A stretch of 12,176 bases of DNA from Clostridiales bacterium UBA4717 (GTDB lineage: Bacteria; Bacillota; Clostridia; Oscillospirales; CAG-272): the NCBI GenBank assembly GCA_002404395.1, contig DHJP01000077.1, positions 1 through 12,176 on the forward strand, in the 5' to 3' direction. The translations under genes and the position numbers were made by a program. Shown piece by piece: positions 1 to 5,761 of this stretch. Numbering within the stretch: position 1 is the first letter of the stretch; every line of letters starts with the position of its first letter. Below the pieces are notes generated by a model that made no database searches, had not been told where the DNA came from, and was given only the letters and a program-made list of their open reading frames with translations.

Positions 1-300
1 GCGGCTGCGTGGGCGTTTGAAAAGGGTATTACGAACGGGATCGAAAATGAGCTGTTCGGACCCGAGCTGCTTTGCACCAGAGCACAGGCGGTCACTTTCC
101 TGTGGCGTGCGGCAGGCTCGCCCGAGCCGAAGAATGCGTGCGGATTTGCCGATGTTCCGAGCGACGCTTATTATGCCGAGGCGGCTGCGTGGGCGTTTGA
201 AAAAGGTATTACGAACGGAATAACAAACGAATTGTTTGATTCAAACGGTATCTGCACAAGGGCGCAGATCGTGACTTTCCTCTGTCGGGCTTACAACTGA
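1..300 (+). CDS. SLH-domain surface protein, C-terminal fragment
   Basis: This is the last 99 residues of a protein whose start lies left of the window, read in frame 1 to a TGA at 298-300. It holds the end of one S-layer homology (SLH) repeat and one complete repeat. Visible SLH hallmarks are an F-A-D-V start, a Y-Y pair, the A-A-W-A-F-E-K-G-I-T-N-G block seen twice, and C-T-R-A-Q-x-V-T-F-L near each repeat end. SLH repeats in Firmicutes anchor exported proteins to pyruvylated secondary cell-wall polymer, so the protein is probably on the cell surface. Ending on SLH repeats is common, with the catalytic or adhesive part upstream. That part is not visible, so the protein's job cannot be told. 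A strong terminator follows within 10 bases. Confidence 0.87.
   Translation, partial: AAAWAFEKGITNGIENELFGPELLCTRAQAVTFLWRAAGSPEPKNACGFADVPSDAYYAEAAAWAFEKGITNGITNELFDSNGICTRAQIVTFLCRAYN
181..218 (+). repeat. Near-identical SLH-encoding direct repeat (second copy)
   Basis: Bases 181-218 repeat bases 1-38 with one mismatch (G at 24, A at 204). Both copies encode the A-A-W-A-F-E-K-G-I-T-N-G segment of successive SLH repeats. The 142 bases between the two blocks and those after the second diverge more. Near identity at the DNA level suggests recent duplication or gene conversion between SLH units rather than only protein-level constraint. Confidence 0.8.
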
Positions 301-308
301 ACACGGCA

Positions 309-347
309 GAACTCCGATCGGTTTCGGACCGATCGGAGTTCTTTGTT
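309..347 (+). terminator. Rho-independent terminator of the SLH gene
   Basis: A perfect 14-bp stem pairs 309-322 with 328-341 around a TTCGG loop, and is followed by the T-rich tract CTTTGTT. It starts 8 bases after the SLH stop codon. On the minus strand the hairpin is not followed by a T tract, so it probably serves the SLH gene rather than dinB, which converges from the right. Confidence 0.88.
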
Positions 348-470
348 GCGTGAGACCGATGCTTTCCGAAATGACCGTGTTTTCGGCAAAATGCCCGAAA
401 CGGAGTCGAAAAATTCGGCGGTCGGACGTTTTACGGTCTGTGATATTAAGTCGGCGCAAGTATTTAAACC

Positions 471-1703
471 TCATAAAGTATGACTTTTCGGAAATCTTGT
501 TTCCGTGAATGCGTGCGGAAGCTTATTACCGCCGAGCAGAGAGGCAGGCATTACCGAATTTTTGCCGAAGCGGCTGCACAGGCTGTCAGCGGCGGCTTCA
601 AGCCGTTCGCGTTTTTCGCTTGAAAGCGGATCCGTAAAAAAATCAAAACGCACAGGTTCGCTGTCACGGATAATGTTTCCTACGCGCACCGTGACCGCTC
701 TGAGCGGGAGCGACCTGCATGACCGTTCGAACAGCGCAACCGCGGAGCGATGCAACTCGGAAAAAGAACGTGTGGGCGAAGCAAGCTTTTCCGAATGTTC
801 ACGGTCGCACAGGTCAGGCGTGCGCAGGCAGAGTGCGATTGATCCTGCCAGATATCCGCCGCGTCTGAGCGTTGCAGATATTTCACGCGTAAGATACAGG
901 ATTATCTGAGAAACTTCGGATTCATTCACCAGATCGGCACGGCAGGTAACTCCCCGTCCGACACTTTTGGGATCTTCAAAGTAATCGTACATCTTGACAG
1001 GTTCAAAGTCAAGCCCGCGTGCATAAGCGGAAAGGACGGCTCCGCTTTTACCAAGCCAATTTTGCAGAAACTCGGGAGGTATCGCAGCAAGTTGACCGAT
1101 GGTGGTGATACCGCGTCTTTCAAGCGCCGCTGCCGTGGATCTTCCGACTCCGAGCATACTTGAAGCGGGGAGACACCAGAGTTTTTCTTTGAAGTTTTCA
1201 CGCGTTACCTCGGTCACGGCATCAGGCTTCTTTAAATCACTGCAAAGCTTTGCAAATATTTTATTGAAGGAAACTCCCACCGATACCGTGAGGCCGGTTT
1301 CGCGTTTTACGCGTTCGCGGATCGTTTCGGCGATCGTTTTGCCGCTTCCGAACAACGCTGTACTGTGTGTGACATCAAGCCAACATTCGTCTATTCCGAA
1401 CGATTCGATTTCATCGGTATATTCGGAATAGATCTTTTTTACGGCTTTGGAAAAACGGCGGTATTCTTCAAAATGCGGCTGAACGCACACTAATTCGGGA
1501 CATTTTTGACGCGCTTTGAAAATTGTGTCACCGGTTGCAACGCCGCAAAGCTTGGCTTTCTGATTTTTGGCGAGCACGATCCCATGACGGTCTTCGCTTG
1601 CTCCGCAAACTGCAACAAAAGATTCTTTAAGCTCGGGATTAAGCAAACATTCTGCCGAAGCAAAAAAATTATTCAGATCGCTGTGAAGTATGATTCTGTC
1701 CAT
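471..1703 (-). CDS. dinB: Y-family DNA polymerase IV (DinB), translesion synthesis
   Basis: Encodes 410 residues from ATG 1703-1701, a usual length for Pol IV. The family copies past damaged template bases with low fidelity and no proofreading. The palm is clear: catalytic D9 opens the D-L-N-N-F-F-A-S-A-E motif, with F14 in the aromatic steric-gate position. The second acidic pair, D105-E106, lies in G-I-D-E-C-W-L-D. Thumb helix-hairpin-helix and little-finger regions follow. I see no QLxLF-type beta-clamp motif at the C-terminus, which is unusual for DinB. The start was chosen because homology begins at M-D-R-I-I-L-H-S-D; an in-frame ATG 15 codons upstream (1748) adds only a basic, unrelated stretch. 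No strong Shine-Dalgarno precedes either. A consensus minus-strand promoter lies at 1880-1908. The gene is divergent from an XRE-ImmA operon that may control it. Confidence 0.93.
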   Translation of the reverse strand: MDRIILHSDLNNFFASAECLLNPELKESFVAVCGASEDRHGIVLAKNQKAKLCGVATGDTIFKARQKCPELVCVQPHFEEYRRFSKAVKKIYSEYTDEIESFGIDECWLDVTHSTALFGSGKTIAETIRERVKRETGLTVSVGVSFNKIFAKLCSDLKKPDAVTEVTRENFKEKLWCLPASSMLGVGRSTAAALERRGITTIGQLAAIPPEFLQNWLGKSGAVLSAYARGLDFEPVKMYDYFEDPKSVGRGVTCRADLVNESEVSQIILYLTREISATLRRGGYLAGSIALCLRTPDLCDREHSEKLASPTRSFSELHRSAVALFERSCRSLPLRAVTVRVGNIIRDSEPVRFDFFTDPLSSEKRERLEAAADSLCSRFGKNSVMPASLLGGNKLPHAFTETRFPKSHTL

Positions 1704-1720
1704 ATACGTATCGAATTTCT

Positions 1721-1735
1721 GTCGGCGAAGCCGAC
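1721..1735. repeat. Short G/C palindrome in the dinB leader
   Basis: GTCGGC-GAA-GCCGAC is a perfect 6-bp stem with a 3-base loop, 17 bases upstream of the dinB ATG and inside its predicted 5' untranslated region. A similar triloop palindrome (2054-2066) sits just before the XRE gene on the other side. Both could be REP-like scattered palindromes or translation-control hairpins; the window cannot decide. Confidence 0.6.
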
Positions 1736-1825
1736 GCTGATATTTCATCGCAAGCCGAATTTACCCAAAAGCATCCGAGTATCGGAGTGCCGATACAAAA
1801 AAATCGAGAAAATTTGCGAGACCTA

Positions 1826-1854
1826 TTGACTTGAGGTGAAAAATGTTTTATAAT
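1826..1854 (+). promoter_or_regulatory. Sigma-A-type promoter for the XRE-ImmA-MATE operon
   Basis: TTGACT at 1826-1831 and TATAAT at 1849-1854 are separated by exactly 17 bases. The predicted start is near 1861, giving a leader of about 220 bases before the XRE ATG at 2081. The promoter faces the minus-strand dinB promoter at 1880-1908, with predicted starts only about 12 bases apart. Confidence 0.8.
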
Positions 1855-1869
1855 ACTTGCGAAGATAAA

Positions 1870-1890
1870 TTTCACATATATTATATGAAA
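1870..1890. promoter_or_regulatory. Candidate repressor operator (21-bp dyad)
   Basis: An imperfect dyad centred on base 1880: left arm TTTCACATAT, right arm (complement) TTTCATATAA, matching at 8 of 10 positions. It fully covers the dinB -10 box (1880-1885) and starts about 9 bases downstream of the predicted XRE-operon start, so one bound dimer could block both promoters. A further half-site, TTTCATGTAA, lies at 1927-1936, and TTTCACGAAA at 1998-2007. XRE proteins usually bind such dyads. Assignment to the XRE protein at 2081 is inference. Confidence 0.5.
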
Positions 1891-1908
1891 ATCAAACTCG
1901 CTTGTCAA
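1880..1908 (-). promoter_or_regulatory. Consensus sigma-A promoter for dinB
   Basis: On the minus strand, TTGACA (1908-1903) and TATAAT (1885-1880) are separated by 17 bases, a perfect consensus. The predicted start near 1873 gives dinB a leader of about 170 bases. No Gram-positive LexA box (GAAC-N4-GTTC) is visible in 1704-2080. So strong a core promoter before a mutagenic polymerase gene implies it is normally repressed. Confidence 0.82.
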
Positions 1909-2053
1909 GAGAAATGCGAAAAATATTTTCATGTAATTTTTGGAGAACGGCACAGGCATTGTTTGTGGGATCAAAGCGACAAGCTTTTTACCTGTAATTT
2001 CACGAAATCGGGGTAGAGCTGCGGTTCCGTAAAGCTGCCGATTATACTATGGG

Positions 2054-2066
2054 TCGCCTGCGGCGA
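2054..2066. repeat. Short G/C palindrome just before the XRE start
   Basis: TCGCC-TGC-GGCGA is a perfect 5-bp stem with a triloop, ending 14 bases before the XRE ATG. It resembles in form the palindrome at 1721-1735 before dinB. It could hinder ribosome loading or be a scattered REP-like element. Confidence 0.5.
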
Positions 2067-2080
2067 TATGAGAGATCATT

Positions 2081-2491
2081 ATGAAATTCGGAGAAAAATT
2101 GAGAAAAGCGCGCAAGGAAAAAAAGCTGACGCAGGAGGAGCTTGCAGAGTTGGCGGGCGTCACTAAGCGCACGATAATTAACTACGAAGGCGGAGAGAGC
2201 TATCCTAAGGACAGAAAGATTTACTACAAGCTCGCCGAGTTGCTCGGAACCGAAAAAGGCTACTTTATAAATGAAGACGAAGAGTTTTTGCTGACGGCAA
2301 ACGAAAAGTACGGCTATCGCGGCAGAGCGCAGGCGCAGGCGTTGCTTGAACAGGCTTCGGCGATGTTCGCCGGCGGTGAGCTTAACGATGACGACAAGCT
2401 TGCATTCGTACATGAGATCCAAGAACTTTACCTTGAGAGTAAAGAGTATTCAAAGCGTTTTGCGCCTAAGAAAAAGACAGAAACTAAATGA
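2081..2491 (+). CDS. XRE-family HTH transcriptional regulator paired with ImmA protease
   Basis: Encodes 136 residues. A lambda-repressor-type helix-turn-helix spans about residues 5-60, including K-L-T-Q-E-E-L-A-E-L-A and the recognition helix near T-K-R-T-I-I-N-Y-E (28-36). The C-terminal half is helical and acidic, with A-G-G-E-L-N-D-D-D-K near 98-106 and a basic tail. This arrangement is familiar from clostridial XRE proteins encoded beside ImmA/IrrE proteases. It probably represses its own operon and perhaps dinB through the dyad at 1870-1890. The next gene starts 26 bases downstream and encodes the likely protease that relieves repression, as ImmA does for ImmR and IrrE does for DdrO. 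Only a weak GAGAG ribosome site precedes the ATG, together with a hairpin, suggesting low expression. The target and inducing signal are inferred. Confidence 0.88.
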   Translation: MKFGEKLRKARKEKKLTQEELAELAGVTKRTIINYEGGESYPKDRKIYYKLAELLGTEKGYFINEDEEFLLTANEKYGYRGRAQAQALLEQASAMFAGGELNDDDKLAFVHEIQELYLESKEYSKRFAPKKKTETK

Positions 2492-2517
2492 TTTGACGTT
2501 TGGGAGAGACCCGTCGG

Positions 2518-3027
2518 ATGAAAAAAAGAATATTTGAAACCGCAACGGAGCTTGTGCGCCGTTGCGGTACACGCGATCCTTTTAAGATCGCGGAAGGACT
2601 AGGCATTACTGTAAAAATAAGCGACGGCTTTACAAAGCTCAAAGGCTTTTACACCGTTATCAACCGAAAGCGTTTTATTGTATTAAACAGCTCGCTTGAC
2701 GAAAATCAGAGTCGGATCGTACTTGCGCATGAGCTGGGGCACGACCGCTTTCACCGAAAACTCGCGCAGGATGCCTGTCTTCGGGAATTTGTGCTTTATG
2801 ATATGAAAAGCCGACCTGAATATGAAGCAAATGTATTTGCCGCTGAGCTTTTGCTTGACGATTCCGAGGTGCTTGCACTTGCAAAGGAAGGATACGACAT
2901 GGAAGAAACGGCGAAGATACTTTGCACCGACATAAATCTTGCGGCGATAAAGATCGGGTGCATGAATATGCGCGGTTTCGGCTTCAGAGAACAGACGATG
3001 CCGCGTGCTGATTTTTTGTCAAGATAA
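2518..3027 (+). CDS. ImmA/IrrE-family zinc metalloprotease (COG2856)
   Basis: Encodes 169 residues, a typical single-domain ImmA/IrrE length. The zinc motif H-E-L-G-H lies at residues 71-75, following V-L-A. E103 in Y-E-A-N-V-F-A-A-E-L-L is placed like the third zinc ligand of the family. Members cut a partner XRE repressor when triggered: ImmA acts on ImmR in ICEBs1, and IrrE/PprI acts on DdrO in Deinococcus after DNA damage. The start chosen is ATG 2518, with GGGAGA at 2502-2507 as ribosome site; a TTG six codons upstream overlaps that site and is less likely. It follows the XRE gene by 26 bases and precedes the MATE gene by 16, so all three are probably one transcript. Nothing suggests a membrane segment or secretion signal. 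Confidence 0.9.
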   Translation: MKKRIFETATELVRRCGTRDPFKIAEGLGITVKISDGFTKLKGFYTVINRKRFIVLNSSLDENQSRIVLAHELGHDRFHRKLAQDACLREFVLYDMKSRPEYEANVFAAELLLDDSEVLALAKEGYDMEETAKILCTDINLAAIKIGCMNMRGFGFREQTMPRADFLSR

Positions 3028-3043
3028 TTTTACGGAGAAAAAA

Positions 3044-4477
3044 GTGAACAAACAATTTTTATGTGATAAAAGCTTTTATAAAGCTATGTTAAAGCTTGCA
3101 GTGCCGATCGCGCTTCAGAATCTGCTTGTCAGCTCGTTTACGCTTGTGGATACGCTCATGGTCGGTCAGCTCGGTGACACCGCACTTGCCGCCGTCGGTA
3201 TGGCGGGGCAGTTCAGTTGGCTGCTGCAGATCGCACTGTTCGGAATCGTCTCGGGAATGTCGGTATTCGTTTCGCAATATTGGGGAGACGGAAACATTGA
3301 CGGTATTTACCACGTGTACGGCATCGCGCTTGTTTCGGGATTTGTCGTTTCCGGTGTTTTTTTGTGTGCGGCGGGACTGTTTCCCGAGGGCATAATGCAT
3401 ATTTTCAACAACGAGCCTGCCGTTATCGAAGCCGGTGCGTCGTATCTGAAAATCGCCGCGTACTCTTACCCTGCGGTGATGCTCGGAAATATCATGTTCG
3501 CGCTTTTGCGCTCGACCGAGTGTGTAAAGGTGCCGATGTTCATATCGCTTTGCACGACCGTGCTCAATGCTTTTTTTAACTATGGACTTATATACGGGGC
3601 GTTCGGACTGCCGGAAATGGGCGTATCAGGAGCGGCGCTTGCTACCTGTATTTCTTCGTGGGCGGGTCCGATAATTGCTTTTGCGGTTGCGGCAATCAAA
3701 AAGCTTATTATAGTTGCACCGCTTAAAAGACTGCTCGGATTCAATATGCAGACGGTGGCAATGTTTTACAAAAAGGCTTCCCCGATCATCGCAAACGAAA
3801 GTATGTGGGGACTAGGTACATTTATTATTACGCTGCTGTATTCGAACCTCGGAAGCGAGCACTACGCGGCGGTGACTATTCTCAAGACGTTTGAAAATAT
3901 TGCATTTGTGATATTTGTGGGTATCTGCAACGCTTCATGCGTGTTGGTCGGTAAAGCGATCGGCGCCGGAAATATCAAGGAGGGCGTAGTATGTGCGAAG
4001 CGCATGGCACTGCTTGTGCCTTTGATTTCAATTCCGATCGGCATGATCATAATTGTTTTCAGAAATCAGCTTGTGCAACTGTTCAATCTGGAGGGCAATA
4101 TTACCGCGGAAACAGTAAGAATGGCGACAGGAATAATTACGGTCTATGCCTGCGAAATATGTATAAGAAACATCCCGTATATACAGATAGTCGGTATTTT
4201 CAGACCGGGCGGAGAAACGATACGCGGGCTAATATACGACGCCGCCTGTCTTTGGATGATCTCGATTCCCATGACTTATGTTGCGGCATATGTGTGGAAG
4301 CTTGATATCATACTTGTTTACATAATTATGTATGTTTGCGAAGATATACCTAAAGCGGCGCTTTGCCTTTACTATTTCTTTACCGAGAAATGGATAAAGC
4401 CGGTAACGGAATCAGGAAAAGCGGGGCTTGAAAACTATCTTGCCGAAAAAGCAGTGTCAAAAGGATCTCGAAGTTAA
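3044..4477 (+). CDS. MATE-family multidrug efflux transporter
   Basis: Encodes 477 residues, the usual MATE length, with hydrophobic segments consistent with about 12 membrane helices in two similar halves. The opening A-V-P-I-A-L-Q-N-L-L and D-T-L-M-V-G-Q-L-G-D are standard MatE features, as are F-V-S-Q-Y-W-G at the end of the second helix and the R-S-T-E loop in the first half. These proteins export cationic drugs or metabolites in exchange for Na+ or H+. The start is GTG 3044, with GGAG at 3034-3037 six bases before it; an in-frame ATG at 3005 lies inside the preceding gene and lacks such a site. It is the third gene of the XRE-ImmA operon, so efflux may be induced with whatever the protease senses. 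The substrate is unknown. Confidence 0.92.
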   Translation: MNKQFLCDKSFYKAMLKLAVPIALQNLLVSSFTLVDTLMVGQLGDTALAAVGMAGQFSWLLQIALFGIVSGMSVFVSQYWGDGNIDGIYHVYGIALVSGFVVSGVFLCAAGLFPEGIMHIFNNEPAVIEAGASYLKIAAYSYPAVMLGNIMFALLRSTECVKVPMFISLCTTVLNAFFNYGLIYGAFGLPEMGVSGAALATCISSWAGPIIAFAVAAIKKLIIVAPLKRLLGFNMQTVAMFYKKASPIIANESMWGLGTFIITLLYSNLGSEHYAAVTILKTFENIAFVIFVGICNASCVLVGKAIGAGNIKEGVVCAKRMALLVPLISIPIGMIIIVFRNQLVQLFNLEGNITAETVRMATGIITVYACEICIRNIPYIQIVGIFRPGGETIRGLIYDAACLWMISIPMTYVAAYVWKLDIILVYIIMYVCEDIPKAALCLYYFFTEKWIKPVTESGKAGLENYLAEKAVSKGSRS

Positions 4478-4493
4478 TAGCGCTTTCTGTCGC

Positions 4494-4526
4494 ATAGTTG
4501 AATACTATTTATTTTGAGATTTTTTT
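4494..4526 (+). terminator. Possible weak terminator after the MATE gene
   Basis: ATAGT (4494-4498) and ACTAT (4504-4508) form a 5-bp A/T stem. A T-rich stretch follows, ending in a run of Ts near 4520-4526. The stem is short and weak, so termination may be partial. It lies between the MATE stop and the next promoter, which is the expected place. Confidence 0.35.
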
Positions 4527-4537
4527 GCAATTGTTTA

Positions 4538-4566
4538 TTGCATTTGAGCATACGGGGTGGTATAAT
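4538..4566 (+). promoter_or_regulatory. Extended -10 promoter for the isomerase-like gene
   Basis: TATAAT at 4561-4566 is preceded by TGG, an extended -10 (TGn) element. TTGCAT at 4538-4543 is a weak -35 match at 17-base spacing. The predicted start is about 55 bases upstream of ATG 4629. The gene is therefore probably transcribed separately from the MATE operon. Confidence 0.68.
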
Positions 4567-4628
4567 GAATCCGAAGGTCGGGTATGCGGATATACCGCGA
4601 TCACATAAAACTATACGGAGGAATACTT

Positions 4629-5474
4629 ATGAGAAAGGTCGGACTTTCGCGTAACGAATTGATCAGCGAACGGGATTTTGCTGAAATGAAGGATGCCGGC
4701 ATAGATTGTATTGAGCTGTCACCGATCCAATCGGATAATTATGACTATGTCGATTATGACAGGCTCGGCGCGCTTTCGGCAAAGTACGGTATTGAACTTA
4801 GGAGCTATCATCTCAGGTTTGCGCCTTTTGAAATGCTTGATATTTCGTCGCTTGACGAAGAACTCAGACGCAAAAGTGTGCTGTATCACAATAACTGCAT
4901 GACCTGTGCGGCAAACGCGGGCATGAAAATATTCGTGATCCACCCAAGCGGAGAGCCGAATGAACCGGAAACGCGCAGCGCGAAGCTCGCCGCTTCAAAG
5001 CGGTCGCTTTCCGAGCTTGCCGATCATGCGGAAAAACTCGGCGGAGTGATTGCGGTCGAGGATCTTCCGAGAACCTGCCTCGGTAACACCGCAGATGAAA
5101 TGCTTGAGCTGATACGTGATGATAATCGCCTGAGAGTTTGCTTTGATACAAACCATCTGCTCAAGGAGGATCCGTCGGATTTTGCGCGCAAGGTTGCTGA
5201 CAGGATAGTTACCACCCATGTTTCGGATTATGATTTCAAAAATGAGCGTCATTGGCTTCCGGGAGAGGGAAAGGTCGATTGGGTGCGTCTTATGGATGCA
5301 CTTGACGAGATCGGTTATGCCGGGCCGCTTGTATACGAGCTTGGTTTTAAAGCACCGATACAAACGCTCACACGTCCGCGCGACCTGACAAGTGCGGATT
5401 TTGTGAAAAACCGCAATGAGCTTGAAGCACGCAAAACGCTCACGGTGATAGGTACTCCGCGCGAGGATCTGTGA
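4629..5474 (+). CDS. Sugar phosphate isomerase/epimerase-like TIM-barrel protein
   Basis: Encodes 281 residues of the xylose isomerase-like/AP endonuclease 2 fold, which includes ketose epimerases, IolE-type enzymes and sugar isomerases. Expected divalent-metal ligands are present: E144 in A-V-E-D-L-P, D173 with H176 in C-F-D-T-N-H, H197 in T-T-H-V-S-D, and E237 in V-Y-E-L-G. Their spacing resembles that of D-tagatose 3-epimerase. L-P-G-E-G-K-V-D-W at 210-218 is a family-wide loop. A strong ribosome site (GGAGGA, 4617-4622) six bases before ATG 4629 fixes the start; the upstream in-frame ATG at 4584 reads through that site. The gene stands alone with its own promoter, and no sugar transporter or kinase is nearby to reveal the substrate. 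The protein is probably cytoplasmic, and specificity remains open. Confidence 0.85.
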   Translation: MRKVGLSRNELISERDFAEMKDAGIDCIELSPIQSDNYDYVDYDRLGALSAKYGIELRSYHLRFAPFEMLDISSLDEELRRKSVLYHNNCMTCAANAGMKIFVIHPSGEPNEPETRSAKLAASKRSLSELADHAEKLGGVIAVEDLPRTCLGNTADEMLELIRDDNRLRVCFDTNHLLKEDPSDFARKVADRIVTTHVSDYDFKNERHWLPGEGKVDWVRLMDALDEIGYAGPLVYELGFKAPIQTLTRPRDLTSADFVKNRNELEARKTLTVIGTPREDL

Positions 5475-5564
5475 AAAGCAGGCTTTCTAAGCGGCAATTA
5501 CAGTGTAATAAAATAAAAACGGTGCGAAATTCCGCAGAAATCGCGAAAAATTCGTTTTTAGTGA

Positions 5565-5593
5565 TTGACAAGAACAAAAAACTATGATATAAT
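5565..5593 (+). promoter_or_regulatory. Perfect-consensus promoter of the tRNA-Leu gene
   Basis: TTGACA (5565-5570) and TATAAT (5588-5593) are separated by 17 bases, as expected for a strongly expressed stable-RNA gene. The predicted start is near 5600, about 30 bases before the mature tRNA 5' end. Confidence 0.88.
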
Positions 5594-5594
5594 A

Positions 5595-5623
5595 TTTCGC
5601 GTCGGCATGAGTTCGACGCGAAA
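5595..5623 (+). other. Stable hairpin at the start of the tRNA precursor leader
   Basis: Bases 5595-5604 pair perfectly with 5614-5623 (10 bp, TTTCGCGTCG with CGACGCGAAA) around a 9-base loop. The hairpin ends five bases before the tRNA. Its left arm overlaps the likely transcription start, so the transcript may form only part of the stem. It could affect RNase P processing or transcript stability, or act as a DNA dyad for a regulator. Confidence 0.65.
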
Positions 5624-5628
5624 TACAT

Positions 5629-5715
5629 GCGGGTATGGCGGAATTGGCAGACGCGCTAGATTCAGGTTCTAGTGGGGGCAACTTCGTGAAGGTTCAAGTC
5701 CTTTTACCCGCACCA
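5629..5715 (+). tRNA. tRNA-Leu (anticodon CAG)
   Basis: An 87-base class II tRNA. The acceptor stem pairs GCGGGTA (5629-5635) with TACCCGC (5705-5711), followed by ACCA, so the CCA end is encoded. The anticodon stem CTAGA/TCTAG encloses the loop TTCAGGT, giving anticodon CAG, which reads CUG leucine codons. A long variable arm and a T-arm with TTCAAGT fit the leucine type. It has its own promoter and terminator and is a single-gene unit. Reading through it in frame gives the M-A-E-L-A-D-A-L-D-S-G peptide commonly mis-called as protein. Confidence 0.96.
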
Positions 5716-5757
5716 AAATCGGCAAGTTTTGTAAAATACTTGCCGATTTTACTTTTT
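5716..5757 (+). terminator. Rho-independent terminator of the tRNA-Leu gene
   Basis: AAATCGGCAAGT (5716-5727) pairs perfectly with ACTTGCCGATTT (5738-5749), followed by ACTTTTT. It begins directly after the CCA end of the tRNA. The remnant of a TetR gene begins immediately beyond it. Confidence 0.9.
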
Positions 5758-5761
5758 ATCT

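Larger units (their letters stand above)
1861..2080 (+). other. Long leader of the XRE operon, no gene seen
   Basis: About 220 bases lie between the predicted plus-strand start and the XRE ATG. I find no convincing coding frame. Possible RNA pairings are ATGAAAAT (1885-1892) with ATTTTCAT (1925-1932), ACAGG with CCTGT across about 1950-1995, and ATCGG plus AGCT (2007-2020) with AGCT plus CCGAT (2033-2042). None matches a riboswitch or small RNA family that I recognise. It may be a structured leader, a small RNA, or operator DNA for the adjacent regulator. Confidence 0.4.

Noticed and set aside
309..341. SLH-gene terminator also serving dinB
   Set aside because: The hairpin is about 130 bases beyond the dinB stop, and on the minus strand no T tract follows it.
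1704..1748. Upstream in-frame ATG for DinB at 1748
   Set aside because: The extra 15 residues are basic and unlike Pol IV N-termini, and homology starts at M-D-R-I-I-L-H-S-D. They also translate the palindrome at 1721-1735.
1779..1796. GTATCGG-AGTG-CCGATAC hairpin as a terminator
   Set aside because: On plus it is followed by As, and on minus its T run lies before rather than after the stem, so it does not fit a Rho-independent terminator in either direction.
1861..2080. 6S RNA or a known riboswitch in the leader
   Set aside because: I looked for a long closing stem with a central bubble and for c-di-GMP and purine core motifs and found none.
1704..2080. LexA (SOS) box near dinB
   Set aside because: Single GAAC and GTTC tetramers occur, but never as GAAC-N4-GTTC.
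2500..2517. TTG start for the ImmA-like protein
   Set aside because: ATG 2518 has a GGGAGA site at suitable distance; the TTG overlaps that site.
5629..5715. Duplicate of the tRNA 3' end marking an integrated element within the window
   Set aside because: No second copy of the tRNA 3' segment is seen elsewhere, so no att-bounded element can be defined here.
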